From Sphingobium terrigena (GTDB lineage: Bacteria; Pseudomonadota; Alphaproteobacteria; Sphingomonadales; Sphingomonadaceae): a stretch of 64,000 bases of DNA. Both the position numbers and the translations under genes were made by a program. The notes beneath the pieces were generated by a model, which was not told the DNA's origin, did no database searches, and worked only from the letters and a program-made list of their open reading frames with translations. This document shows, one piece after another, positions 10,648-19,299 of the stretch (positions within the stretch are counted from its first letter, which is position 1; each line of letters begins with the position of its first letter). The DNA lies in NCBI RefSeq assembly GCF_003591655.1, contig NZ_QVRA01000002.1, forward strand, positions 144,911 to 208,910, read 5' to 3'.

Positions 10648-11997
10648 TCAATTTCCGTCCTCAAATTCTGCAGGACTTATGGAAGTCGGAGCCACGTCTC
10701 CGCCGGGTACGGCATATAACGTGTACGAGAGCCTCTTGCGTTTGACCAGCGTGCCTTCAAACGTCTCTTCACTTGTTGTTATTAATGCTTCGAGGTTTGG
10801 GAACTCATTTACGGTAGATGTTTCGGTAAATGATTTACAGTTTTCTGCTAGTTGTGTTCCAATGGCATATTGGATTCTGTAAAGTCCATCTGGTATCCCC
10901 GAAAGCTGAGATTCACCATTTTGCTCTATGAAGAAGGAGGCGAGTAAACTGCCAGTATCGGCCTTCCGCACCTTCACGATAGCATTTCCGCTTGAACCGT
11001 TGCTGATCTGCAAAATATGCCCTTCTTTGCTCAACCGCTTGGCACCAGACAATATTTTGCCACTTGCGACCTCGTGGTCGCACGTGGGGGTGGCTGGCTC
11101 AAAGGCATTGTAGTCAATCGCTGGAGCGTCCAAAGAGCTTGATGTCGGTTCGCGATAGGCTACCGACGGCGGGGTCGCTACGCCATAGGATGCCTCAGAA
11201 GATGAGCGATCCGAGTACATAATGGCAGCAGTCAAAGCGACCGGCACAACAGATAGAAAAAGCAGTTTAACCAAAAATTGAGCCGGATTGATGGTCCAGT
11301 TGTTTTTTAGTGTCCCAGTCGGTTTAAATCCCTGAGAACGATAAAAAGTCGTCAAGTGGGCTGCTCCGGCCCTGATTTCGCTACTTTTTGCAGACAGGAG
11401 CCGTTCGGCAAGTGCGTATGACAAGGGTACTTTACCAGCGTCTGCAAAAGCCAAAGCGTTGTGCCAAAGTAAGGCCTCTTCATGCTCGTTATTTTGGACG
11501 CCCCCAACGAGGTTTTTCAGCCCCTCCAACACCGTCCAAATCGGTCCCCAAGGGAATCCCCACCAACCTATGAGCCCTGTGATTGCTGTGGACTTCAGTG
11601 ATTCCTTTGCCGCACAAGCAGAGCAAAAAATACCTTGGACCGGCGTGCGCGTTGTTGCCAACACTACGCTAATGACCCGCCAAAAAATGATATAGCGCGG
11701 TTGAGCGGTGACCTGTCTACAGACCCCGCATCGTATTGGATTTAAGCGACTACGCTTTTCGGAATAGTCTGCCTGATCAGTTTGCTCAGATAAATTGTCG
11801 TAGTTGGCACGCTTCTCTGCATCGCCCAAAATCTCGTATGCAGCGCTAATCTGTTGGAAACGGGCACCTCCGTCTCGGACCCTTCCAGTGTCAGGGTGAT
11901 GCTCTTTTGCCAATCGACGGTAAGCAGTTTTAATTTCGGTCGCGGAGGCCGAACTATCGAGTTCAAGTGCCGCATAAAATCCTTTTGCATCCCCCAT
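10648..11997 (-). CDS. J-domain protein with zinc-ribbon-like cysteines and a membrane segment
   Basis: A 449-residue protein I do not recognise as a named family. Residues about 1-65 are a J domain with the HPD motif (KEHHPDTG), so it should stimulate an Hsp70. A CxxC ... CxxC pair follows (CGVC about 87, CSAC about 120) around a hydrophobic stretch, then a helical part and one clear transmembrane segment (FLVKLLFLSVVPVALTAAI). The remaining C-terminal part of about 150 residues is of unknown fold. I start at the ATG at 11997 because the J domain begins there; the frame is open further upstream. The gene is visibly richer in A and T than its neighbours and is convergent with uvrA (two bases apart), suggesting horizontal acquisition. 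Confidence 0.75.
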   Translation of the reverse strand: MGDAKGFYAALELDSSASATEIKTAYRRLAKEHHPDTGRVRDGGARFQQISAAYEILGDAEKRANYDNLSEQTDQADYSEKRSRLNPIRCGVCRQVTAQPRYIIFWRVISVVLATTRTPVQGIFCSACAAKESLKSTAITGLIGWWGFPWGPIWTVLEGLKNLVGGVQNNEHEEALLWHNALAFADAGKVPLSYALAERLLSAKSSEIRAGAAHLTTFYRSQGFKPTGTLKNNWTINPAQFLVKLLFLSVVPVALTAAIMYSDRSSSEASYGVATPPSVAYREPTSSSLDAPAIDYNAFEPATPTCDHEVASGKILSGAKRLSKEGHILQISNGSSGNAIVKVRKADTGSLLASFFIEQNGESQLSGIPDGLYRIQYAIGTQLAENCKSFTETSTVNEFPNLEALITTSEETFEGTLVKRKRLSYTLYAVPGGDVAPTSISPAEFEDGN

Positions 11998-12133
11998 GTT
12001 TTGTTGCCCCACAACGATCCGATATTGCAACCGTCGCGGGAAACCACCCTGACAGCAACAGAAACTTATACCCACTAATAGCCTGCCCAATGCCCCTTGG
12101 AATTGCACGGACAGTTTACAACTCTCAACAACC

Positions 12134-12628
12134 TCACTCCGTCCTCTTCGTAACCCTAACCCGACCCCGCCCGGCATGAACGCCAATCCCCTCCCGCATC
12201 CGCAGGAACAGCCAGTCCGGTATCGCGCCATAAAAGGGACTGCCATCCGCCAGCGGTCGCACGTCCGGTCCCGGCCACAGGAAGCTGTTGACCTCGCTCA
12301 CCGCGATCCAACTGCGTTCGCGGTCCAGCCCCAAATCGCGCTTCACCGTCAGCGGCACCTCCACCGCATCGCCCGCCCCGTCCGGCGCGCTATGCGTGAT
12401 CGGTGCAACCGTCAACCTTGTGCCGGACCCGGTATCCGTCGCTGCCAGCACGACCACGACCGGCCTGTCCTTCAACCCCTCTTCCTGCCCCTGCGCCGCC
12501 TCACGCGCCCAGAGATAGGCATAGCACAGGACATCACCCGGCGTCGGGATCGGCCAGCCGCCGCCCGGCTTCCCTGGAGCGCTCCCCCGGCTCTGCGGTG
12601 AGGATGGCGTCGAGCGTTTCGTCATCAA
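12134..12628 (-). CDS. PemK/MazF-like type II toxin (probable)
   Basis: A 164-residue protein with the beginning of the PemK/MazF fold: PTPGDVLCYAYLW, then KDRPVVVVLA and an APITHSAP segment resembling the conserved P..GDV and I.T..... blocks of these mRNA interferases. It likely cleaves RNA when not neutralised. The start (TTG 12628 or ATG 12625) lies about 92-95 bases inside the upstream antitoxin gene. No later in-frame start precedes the conserved PTPGDV, so the overlap appears real. The start is uncertain; the pairing with a Phd-type antitoxin strengthens the call. Confidence 0.72.
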   Translation of the reverse strand: MMTKRSTPSSPQSRGSAPGKPGGGWPIPTPGDVLCYAYLWAREAAQGQEEGLKDRPVVVVLAATDTGSGTRLTVAPITHSAPDGAGDAVEVPLTVKRDLGLDRERSWIAVSEVNSFLWPGPDVRPLADGSPFYGAIPDWLFLRMREGIGVHAGRGRVRVTKRTE

Positions 12629-12815
12629 GGTCTCTCGTCAACATCACTTCGCGATCCCGCCGCTTGAGTCGCTCATACTCCTTGAGCGAGATCATCACGA
12701 TGCGCGTCGTGCCATGCCTCTGGATGCCAACCGGACGCTGCATGGCCTCGTCCGTGTAGAAGCCAAAACGGCTGGCGACTTCCTTCGCTGGAACCGCAAA
12801 AAGAGAATCTGTCAC
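12534..12815 (-). CDS. Phd/YefM-like antitoxin
   Basis: A 93-residue protein with the N-terminal DNA-binding fold of Phd/YefM antitoxins (VPAKEVASRFG, then PVGIQRHGTTRIVMISLKEY, the 'habit.. ..ivmis..ey' pattern) and a charged, probably disordered C-terminus that would wrap the toxin. It starts with GTG at 12815. It should bind and neutralise the toxin encoded downstream and repress the operon through the palindrome at 12848-12872. Confidence 0.8.
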   Translation of the reverse strand: MTDSLFAVPAKEVASRFGFYTDEAMQRPVGIQRHGTTRIVMISLKEYERLKRRDREVMLTRDLDDETLDAILTAEPGERSREAGRRLADPDAG

Positions 12816-12847
12816 TTGCCGAAACCTCTGTCTATAGTCATTTTCCT

Positions 12848-12872
12848 GCTTATCAGGATTATCCTGAAAAGC
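12848..12872. promoter_or_regulatory. Palindromic operator of the toxin-antitoxin operon
   Basis: A 15-bp palindrome, tcaggat-t-atcctga (12853-12867), extended to 25 bp with gctt/aagc ends, lies 33 bases upstream of the antitoxin start. Antitoxins of this class autorepress by binding such sites. Confidence 0.65.
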
Positions 12873-12885
12873 AATCTAAGACCGA

Positions 12886-12971
12886 TTTAAGAGGGTTTAA
12901 GAAGCAAGGCTGGGTTTTTGCCGTGGTCCCCTACCTGATATTTCACACAACACTTCTTAAGCCCTTTTAAA
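12886..12971. repeat. 86-bp segment bounded by 19-bp inverted repeats
   Basis: Arms 12886-12904 (tttaagagggtttaagaag) and 12953-12971 are inverted repeats with two mismatches and a 48-base interior. The arms are A/T-rich and unlike the GC-rich repeats elsewhere in the window. No gene lies inside. It may be a small mobile remnant, a recombination site or a long hairpin. Confidence 0.6.
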
Positions 12972-13148
12972 GCGACGAGAAGGCCGAACGGGACAGTCAG
13001 GCTTGGGCTTGATAGCCAGTATTGATCCGCTTGAACTTTGAGATAGTGCCAAAAATGCTATTGCTGGGGCAGGCTCGCGCCCTGTTCGCTCTTTCTAAAG
13101 ACCTCAACCTCCATTAAATGGAAAAGCGTATCCGCGAAGAAACAGGAA

Positions 13149-13343
13149 GTGAATTTGGCGTTTCGGACCTACAAGTCTAGCCAACCAGCCGTTTCGCTCG
13201 AAGAACTCGGTCGCCAGATCGCGCGCCGTCGCGCCGAACTCGGCATCACTGACGCCGACATCCCCCGCAACAGCGGCACCCGGCGCACCGAAAGCAAGAA
13301 AGCCCTGCTCAAGGCTATCAAGGATATTGGCGGCAACTGGTAA
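13149..13343 (+). CDS. Small hypothetical protein
   Basis: 64 residues from GTG 13149, or 62 from TTG 13155, which is better spaced from AGGAAG (13144-13149). The charged core EELGRQIARRRAELGI and the tail GTRRTESKKALLKAI look like genuine coding sequence (helical, Arg/Lys-rich), but I do not recognise the family. An overlapping frame from ATG 13118 encodes a 20-residue peptide, MEKRIREETG..., that could be the original N-terminus displaced by a frameshift. Cytoplasmic by composition. Confidence 0.5.
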   Translation: MNLAFRTYKSSQPAVSLEELGRQIARRRAELGITDADIPRNSGTRRTESKKALLKAIKDIGGNW

Positions 13344-13434
13344 CCCAACCCGCTGGCAATTGCCTAAAATGCTGCTAACCCCTTGACCCAAGGCCACGAC
13401 TCCGCTCGCGCGCCAATACGGGGAGGGACCATCC

Positions 13435-13782
13435 ATGAAATTCTTTGCCACCGCCGCCACGCTTGCCGCCGCCTTGCTGTTCGCTGCGCCCGCCGCCCAG
13501 GCCGATGATGGCGACGACAATGCCTTTGTCCTCGTCAACAAATCGACCGTAGACGCCATCCAGTTCTTTACCAAGCGCAAGAATGGCACCTGGTCGAACG
13601 ACTGGCTCAAGCTGCCGGTCAAACCCGCCACGACGCGCGCGCTCAAATTCTTTGAAGGCGACGAACGCTGCGAAGTGCAGACCCGCGTGGTCTTTGCCGA
13701 TGCCAGCGAATTTAACAGCCCGGTCGACTATTGCGGCGTCACCAACCTGATCGTCACCGACAAGAATATGTTCACGCAATAA
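13435..13782 (+). CDS. Small secreted protein of unknown function
   Basis: 115 residues with a clear Sec signal peptide (MKFFATAATLAAALLFAAPAAQA, cleavage after AQA near residue 23) and a mature part of about 92 residues beginning DDGDDNAF. Two cysteines (CEVQ and YCGV) could form a disulfide in the periplasm. GGGAGGGACC precedes the ATG. I do not recognise the family. It is a single gene convergent with the SDR at 13837. Confidence 0.75.
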   Translation: MKFFATAATLAAALLFAAPAAQADDGDDNAFVLVNKSTVDAIQFFTKRKNGTWSNDWLKLPVKPATTRALKFFEGDERCEVQTRVVFADASEFNSPVDYCGVTNLIVTDKNMFTQ

Positions 13783-13836
13783 TCGGGCCGATCCCTCTTT
13801 TGGGACAGGACACTATGCCATTGACGGCCAGCGCCA

Positions 13837-14616
13837 TCACACCCCGGTCATCCCGGCAGTGGATGCGCCGTCAATGGCATATTCCGCGCCGGAAATGAAA
13901 CCGGCCTCGTCGGACGCGAGGAAGGCGACCAGCGCGGCAATATCCTCGACGGTGCCCATCCGGCCCATCGGGGACATGCTGTTATAGGCCGCGCGCGCGC
14001 CTTCGGGCGACGCGGACTTGGCGATGATCGCGCTGATCATCTCCGTCTCCACCACACCGGGCAGGATGGCATTGCAACGGATCGGCAGTTTTTCCGTTGC
14101 GCAATGGATGGCGATCGACTTGGCCATGGCCAGCACGGCGGCCTTGGTCACCGAATAGGCCATATAATTGCCCATCACCTTGTGCGCCGACATGGACGAA
14201 TTGATGATGATCGACCCGCACGGACCGCCGGGATTGGCACGCATCAGGCGCAGCGCCGTCCGGGCAGTCAGCATCACCCCGGTCTGGTTGACGCCGATGA
14301 TCCCGGCCCAGCCATCCATGCTGATCGATTCGACGCTGCCGTCGCCGCTTTCGGTCCCGGCGTTGGCGAAGGCGACGTCGAGGCGGCCAAATTCGTCGCT
14401 GATGAGGGCGGCAACCTTGTCCCAATCACCCTCCTCCTGCACCCGCGCCTTGACAAAGCGCGCGCCGGTCTGTGCGCACAGGGTGCTGGCGGCATCCTCA
14501 TTTGATCCGGTGAACACGACCTGCGCCCCGTCCCGCGCCAGCCGCTGAACGGTCGCGCGGCCTATGCCGGATGTGCCGCCGGTGACGATCGCCACCTTGC
14601 CCGAAAGATCAGTCAT
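13837..14616 (-). CDS. SDR-family oxidoreductase
   Basis: A 259-residue classical short-chain dehydrogenase/reductase. TGGTSGIG (about 12-19) binds NAD(P), NAG lies near 88, Ser in INSSMS and the YSVTK motif form the catalytic set, and the C-terminus ends in the usual ISGAEYAIDG block. It probably oxidises or reduces a hydroxyl/keto group of a catabolic intermediate. It is the downstream gene of a two-gene unit with the NTF2-like protein nine bases upstream, and marks the left end of the catabolic island. Confidence 0.9.
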   Translation of the reverse strand: MTDLSGKVAIVTGGTSGIGRATVQRLARDGAQVVFTGSNEDAASTLCAQTGARFVKARVQEEGDWDKVAALISDEFGRLDVAFANAGTESGDGSVESISMDGWAGIIGVNQTGVMLTARTALRLMRANPGGPCGSIIINSSMSAHKVMGNYMAYSVTKAAVLAMAKSIAIHCATEKLPIRCNAILPGVVETEMISAIIAKSASPEGARAAYNSMSPMGRMGTVEDIAALVAFLASDEAGFISGAEYAIDGASTAGMTGV

Positions 14617-14625
14617 ATCTTGTCC

Positions 14626-15045
14626 TCAATCCGCCATCAGCGTGCCGGTCGCCCGCGCGATCGACGCTGTATCGAAATAATAGGGGGTGATGCCACTGAA
14701 CTTATCGCCGCGCAGATGAAATACCTCGCACAACGGCATGGCCAGCCGCTGGCCATTATGGCGCGACGTGGCATGGACGGTTAGCATGACGATCGCATGA
14801 TCCTCCGACACGGTAATGTCGCTGGTTTCCAGTGAGGCATCCTCCCAGAAGGCGAACACCTTGGTATAAAGGTCGCGCAGCGCGCCCTTGCCCAGATATT
14901 CCCCGGCATAGGGCAGGCTGTCGGCCTCCAGGATACGGAAATCATCGGTCATCATCGCCTCCGCCTCGTCCCAGCGGCCAGCGCCGGTCAGCGCGTAGAT
15001 GGTTTCAACCATCGCCCGGATGGCAGTGTAGCGGTGCGAATCCAT
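14626..15045 (-). CDS. NTF2-like (SnoaL-type) protein
   Basis: 139 residues with the cone-shaped NTF2-like pattern: an N-terminal helix with ALTGAGRWDEAEAMMTDDF, then beta strands ending in EVFHLRGDKFSGITPYYFD. Members include ketosteroid isomerase, limonene epoxide hydrolase and polyketide cyclases, or may be non-catalytic. No specific catalytic residues can be assigned. The ATG at 15045 follows a GGAGAG ribosome binding site; the open frame extends further upstream without a better start. It is co-transcribed with the SDR at 13837. Confidence 0.8.
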   Translation of the reverse strand: MDSHRYTAIRAMVETIYALTGAGRWDEAEAMMTDDFRILEADSLPYAGEYLGKGALRDLYTKVFAFWEDASLETSDITVSEDHAIVMLTVHATSRHNGQRLAMPLCEVFHLRGDKFSGITPYYFDTASIARATGTLMAD

Positions 15046-15196
15046 GGCAAATACTCTCCTGTTCCAGCCTAGATGCGCGCTTGGGGATGGCCGCGAACCT
15101 GTAAAAAGCGGCAGGTGAAGCAAAGGGCCGACGGGCCGACAAATAGCTCGACAAAGAGGCTAGGCCCGGTGCGGGCCAAGCGGGAGAGGATTGCGC

Positions 15197-16000
15197 ATGG
15201 CAGGGCGTTTGGACGGACGAGTGGCGCTGGTATCGGGCGCGCTGCGGGGCATCGGGCGGGCCATAGCGCAATGCCTGGCCGCCGATGGCGCGACGACGAT
15301 CATCACCGATCTGGATGCCGAGGATAGCGAGGCCGTCGCCACCGCGATCGGGGCAATGCCGGGCTGTTCCTATATCCGGCTGGACGCGACGCTGGAGGAG
15401 GCGTGGCAGGCGGCGCGCGACCGGGTGATGGCGGCGCACGGGCGGCTCGACATATTGGTCAATAATGTCGGCGCGGACCTGACCGGCAAGGTGCAGGATC
15501 TGGAACTGGCGACCTGGCGGCGGCTGATGACGCTGAACATGGACACGGTGTTTCTGGGGACCAAGACGTTCCAGCCGCTGCTCGCGCAAAGCGGGGCGAC
15601 GACGCCCTATGGCTCCAGCATCATCAATATCAGCTCGATCATGGGGCTGGTCGGCATGGGCGAAGTGTCGGCCTATAATGCGTCCAAGGGCGCGGTGCGG
15701 CTGTTCAGCAAGTCCAATGCGCTGGAATTTGCCGATGCGGGCGTCCCGATCCGCGTCAACAGCGTGCATCCCGGCTTTGTCGACACGCCGCTGCTGCGAC
15801 AGGGGATGGAGCGATGGGCCGCGCGCGACGGAACGCTAACGGCGGACGATCTGATCGACCAGATGGCGCAGACGACGCCGATCAAGCGGCTGGCCCAACC
15901 CATTGAGATCGGCAAAGTGGTTGCTTTTCTGGCGAGCGACGACGCCAGCTATATGACCGGCAGCGAGGTTGTGGTGGACGGAGGATGGACGGCGCGATGA
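15197..16000 (+). CDS. SDR-family oxidoreductase
   Basis: A 267-residue classical SDR: SGALRGIG cofactor loop (about 12-19), NNVGAD, catalytic Ser in ISSIMG, YNASK motif, and a VDGGW C-terminus. ATG 15197 is chosen because GGGAGAGGA lies just upstream (a TTG at 15191 is in frame). The stop overlaps the start of the next SDR (ATGA), so the two are translationally coupled and probably act on consecutive or alternative alcohol/ketone intermediates. Confidence 0.9.
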   Translation: MAGRLDGRVALVSGALRGIGRAIAQCLAADGATTIITDLDAEDSEAVATAIGAMPGCSYIRLDATLEEAWQAARDRVMAAHGRLDILVNNVGADLTGKVQDLELATWRRLMTLNMDTVFLGTKTFQPLLAQSGATTPYGSSIINISSIMGLVGMGEVSAYNASKGAVRLFSKSNALEFADAGVPIRVNSVHPGFVDTPLLRQGMERWAARDGTLTADDLIDQMAQTTPIKRLAQPIEIGKVVAFLASDDASYMTGSEVVVDGGWTAR

Positions 16001-16779
16001 GCAATTTTGACCTGAGCGGTGCGGTGGCGCTGGTAACCGGGGCCAGCGGCGGGATTGGTGGGGCGACCGTCCAGGCGCTGGCCGACGCCGGCGCGACCGT
16101 GATCGCGACCGATATGGCGGCGAGCACGACGGTGGGGGGCGCGGCGGACTATCGACCGCTCGACGTGACCGACGAAGCGGGCTGGGCCGCGCTGGCGGAC
16201 CATGTGACGGCAACCTATGGGCGGCTCGACATATTGGTGAATAATGCCGGGATTTCGGTCACCGATGCGATTGCCGAAACCAGCCTTGCGACGTTCCGCA
16301 AATGTATGAGCATCAATGTCGAGGGGATATTTCTGGGCACTCGCGCCATGGCCGACCTGCTTGGACGCAGTGGTGCCGATCGGCGGGGCGGATCGTCGAT
16401 CATCAACCTGTCGTCGGTCGGCGGGCTGGCTGGCGCGCCGTTCATGTCGGCCTATTGCGCGTCCAAGGGCGCGGTGCGGCTATTCAGCAAATGCGCCGCG
16501 CTGGAATATGCAGCGCTCGGTCAGCCCATCCGCGTCAACAGCGTCCATCCCGGCGGCATCGACACCCATATGATGGACACCATCTACGCCCGCTATGTCG
16601 AAACCGGCGCCTTCCCCGATGAAGCGACCGCGCGGGCGACGGTATCAGCGGGCCATGCGCTGGGGCGGATGGGCACCGCGCAGGAGATTGCCGACGGCAT
16701 CGTCTATCTCGCCGCGCCTGCCGCCAGCTTCGTGACCGGATCGGAACTGGTGATCGACGGCGGCATGACCGCGCATTGA
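15997..16779 (+). CDS. SDR-family oxidoreductase
   Basis: A 260-residue SDR, similar in layout to its upstream partner and probably a tandem duplicate: TGASGGIG (about 14-21), NNAGIS, LSSVGG, YCASK and IDGGM near the end. Its ATG overlaps the preceding stop by four bases (ATGA). An in-frame ATG at 15985 also exists. Substrate unknown. Confidence 0.9.
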   Translation: MSNFDLSGAVALVTGASGGIGGATVQALADAGATVIATDMAASTTVGGAADYRPLDVTDEAGWAALADHVTATYGRLDILVNNAGISVTDAIAETSLATFRKCMSINVEGIFLGTRAMADLLGRSGADRRGGSSIINLSSVGGLAGAPFMSAYCASKGAVRLFSKCAALEYAALGQPIRVNSVHPGGIDTHMMDTIYARYVETGAFPDEATARATVSAGHALGRMGTAQEIADGIVYLAAPAASFVTGSELVIDGGMTAH

Positions 16780-16846
16780 CCGTCGCCAAAAATCCTCCCC
16801 TCCAACGCCGCGGCCATCGCATGTGAAACATACCTCATTTTTACTT

Positions 16847-16956
16847 CGTCATGCTGAACTTGTTTCAGCATCCATCGTGCCCCAAAAGCCGCTGCCCGTG
16901 ACGAGAAATGGATCCTGAGCCGCAGGCCAGTGCAGCTAAACAAGTTCAGGATGACG
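16847..16956. repeat. Dispersed palindromic repeat (cgtcatgctgaac family)
   Basis: Outer arms 16847-16865 and 16938-16956 are inverted (cgtcatgctgaacttgttt with one mismatch). The same family occurs at 43757-43846. The rest of the 16780-17109 spacer holds the terminator at 17033-17067 and no gene. Confidence 0.7.
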
Positions 16957-17032
16957 TTGGAGAAGAGGGCAGTTTCACAGACAACAGCACCGCTCCGCAG
17001 GGGGAGGATTGCTGTTTTGCCAGGGTTTGAAG

Positions 17033-17067
17033 GCAAAAAAGAACCCGGTCGCGCGAGGCGACCGGGT
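17033..17067 (-). terminator. Rho-independent terminator after the NTF2-like gene at 17110
   Basis: Ten-bp arms (17043-17052 and 17058-17067, acccggtcgc type), five-base loop, and a six-T run on the minus strand (complement of 17035-17040). Confidence 0.8.
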
Positions 17068-17109
17068 CAATTTCCGCAGCTCCTGGAGAGCGAGCTGGCG
17101 GAAATATCG

Positions 17110-17532
17110 TCAGCTCTGGTGGATGATGGTGAAGGACCGGCTCTGGAAAAACCATTGCCCGTCCTGCTTCACCAGCCTGTCAATATAGCAGGCCCGCGCG
17201 CGCTTATCCTTGCCCGTTCCCGGCTCGGCATAGACTTCGGAGAAATAGGCGCGCGCCTCCGCCCGGTCGCCATCCACGCGGATCATACCGGGATTGAGCA
17301 GGAAGCTGAGCTGGGGATAATGGGGCATGGCGCTGGCCCATAACTCGACGATGGCAGCCTTGCCCGACACCACGCCAAGTTCGGGATAGTGCGACAGATC
17401 CCAATGGCTGTCCTCCACCCAGAGCGAGGCCCATAAATCGCGATCGACGCGATTGACTGCATCGGCATAGGTTTCGAGCAACTCCCGAATGGCCAGACGA
17501 TCCTCCAGCGGACCGGAAAAATTAGCGGTCAA
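17110..17532 (-). CDS. NTF2-like (SnoaL-type) protein
   Basis: About 140 residues of the SnoaL_4 type: EDRLAIRELLETYADAVNR, then WASLWVEDSHWDL, as in the non-catalytic or dehydratase/isomerase branches common in aromatic and steroid catabolic clusters. The start is set at TTG 17532 because AGGAGAGAGG lies immediately upstream. An ATG at 17547 would place that site inside the gene and has no ribosome binding site of its own. It is downstream of, and in the same direction as, the acyl-CoA ligase, 76 bases apart. Confidence 0.78.
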   Translation of the reverse strand: MTANFSGPLEDRLAIRELLETYADAVNRVDRDLWASLWVEDSHWDLSHYPELGVVSGKAAIVELWASAMPHYPQLSFLLNPGMIRVDGDRAEARAYFSEVYAEPGTGKDKRARACYIDRLVKQDGQWFFQSRSFTIIHQS

Positions 17533-17608
17533 AACCTCTCTCCTCATTCTGTTTTGTGGGAGGATAGGCGGGGACCGGACGCCCGGAACCTGCCGGAAAT
17601 CGCAGGTC

Positions 17609-19135
17609 TTACCGATACTCGTCGCGTAGCAGGCGGCGCAAAATCTTGCCCGACGGGTTGCGGGGCAGGTCGGTGCGAAATTCCACTGTCTTGGGTGCCT
17701 TATACGCCGCAACGCGTTCGCGCGCCCAGGCGATGAGCGTCGCGGGATCGGGCGTCTCGCCTGCAACAGGCACGACGATCGCCTTGACCGCCTCCCCCCA
17801 TTTGGCGTCCGGCACGCCGATCACCGCGACGTCCGCCACCGCGGGGTGGCTGTAGAGCGCATTTTCCACTTCCGCCGGATAGACATTCTCGCCCCCGGTG
17901 ATGATCATGTCCTTGATCCGGTCGGCCAGATAGAGATAGCCGTCCGCATCCATCCAGCCGGCGTCGCCGGTGCGCAGCCAGCCGTCGGCGTCGATCGCTT
18001 CGGCGGTCGCGTCGGGCCGGTCGAAATAGCCGATCATATTGGCCTGCGACGCCACAACTATCTCGCCGATCGCACCGGGCGGCAGCGTATCACCGCCCTC
18101 GTCCGCGATCCGCACCTTGACGCCGGGCAGCGGCAGGCCGATGCCGCGCATCCGCTCGCTCCCTGCCGGATCATGATCCTGCGGCGGCAGGCCGATGATG
18201 GTGCCGGCCGTCTCGGTCATGCCGTACATTTGCGCAAAGCCGCAGCCGATGACGGCGATCGCCTGCCGCAGCAGATCGAGCGGGATCGCCGATCCGCCAT
18301 AGCAGATGGTCCGCAGGAAGCTGAAATCCGTGGCGGCAGCGGCGGGATGATCACACAAGATGCGCAGCGCGGTCGGCACCAGCATGATCTTGCTGATGCG
18401 GAAAGTGACGAGCAGGTCCAGCACGCGCGCGGGATCAAACTCGCGCACGACCACGCCCTTCGCGCCATGCTGGAGCGTCCACAGGCCCCAGCCCGATCCG
18501 CTGATGTGGAAGATCGGCATCGCGATCAGCGACACGTCCGCTGCGGTCCAGCGATACCAGTCCGGTAGGTCCGGCTCCGACGCGCGCAGTCCGAGCAGGC
18601 TGCGATTGGAGAGCATCGCCCCCTTGGGATTGCCGGTGGTGCCGGACGTGTAGAGCATCAGTACCGCATCGTCATAGCCGCCGTCGCGGCGCGGATCAGC
18701 GTCGGACTGCGCATCGCGCCAGTCGGCAAAGAGCGGGTGATCGCCGCACGGATCAGTCAGCAGGATCGTCGCCCCCTGCCCCGCTACCCGGTCGAGAAAT
18801 TCCGGTTCGACCAGGATCAGGCAGGGGCGCGCGTCGGCCACTATATAGGCGACCTCCGGCAGTGCGAGCCGCCAGTTGACCGGCACGGTGACTAGGCCCG
18901 CCTTGGCCGCGCCCAGCCAGAAACCGAAATAGTCGTCGCGATTCTTGCCGAGATAGGCGACCCGATCACCCGGTGCATGGCCCGCCGCGATCAGCGCGTT
19001 GGCGACCCGGCTCGCCTGCCGGTCAAGCGCGGCATAGCTGGTCTCCCGCCCCTCGAAAATAAGGGCGACGGCATCGGGCGTCGCAGCGGCGTGCGCCCGG
19101 ACATGATCCGCTATAGTGATGACGCTCGTCCCCAT
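17609..19135 (-). CDS. Acyl-CoA synthetase (class I adenylate-forming enzyme)
   Basis: 508 residues. Activates a carboxylic acid to its CoA thioester through an acyl-AMP. The AMP-binding loop YTSGTTGNPKG (about 154-164), a YGMTET-type motif, RTGDAGWMDADGY, the hinge DRIKDMI and the C-terminal catalytic Lys in NPSGKILRR are all present. Closest in style to FadD/caiC-like ligases of beta-oxidation and side-chain degradation. ATG 19135 follows GGAGGGACC. In the island it is the logical entry step for acids released by the oxidases. Confidence 0.93.
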   Translation of the reverse strand: MGTSVITIADHVRAHAAATPDAVALIFEGRETSYAALDRQASRVANALIAAGHAPGDRVAYLGKNRDDYFGFWLGAAKAGLVTVPVNWRLALPEVAYIVADARPCLILVEPEFLDRVAGQGATILLTDPCGDHPLFADWRDAQSDADPRRDGGYDDAVLMLYTSGTTGNPKGAMLSNRSLLGLRASEPDLPDWYRWTAADVSLIAMPIFHISGSGWGLWTLQHGAKGVVVREFDPARVLDLLVTFRISKIMLVPTALRILCDHPAAAATDFSFLRTICYGGSAIPLDLLRQAIAVIGCGFAQMYGMTETAGTIIGLPPQDHDPAGSERMRGIGLPLPGVKVRIADEGGDTLPPGAIGEIVVASQANMIGYFDRPDATAEAIDADGWLRTGDAGWMDADGYLYLADRIKDMIITGGENVYPAEVENALYSHPAVADVAVIGVPDAKWGEAVKAIVVPVAGETPDPATLIAWARERVAAYKAPKTVEFRTDLPRNPSGKILRRLLRDEYR

Positions 19136-19299
19136 GGTCCCTCCGCTTGGACGCCCTGCATAGCGGAAAAAGGCCGGGCGTCGCCCTGTCACAATCGCTA
19201 AGCAGGCCAGCCTACCCTGACGCTTTTGCCAGTGCAGCCCGTCACATATGCCGGTAAACAGGCGGACGATTGAAGAAAATTCAGGAAAAGGATGCCGTC

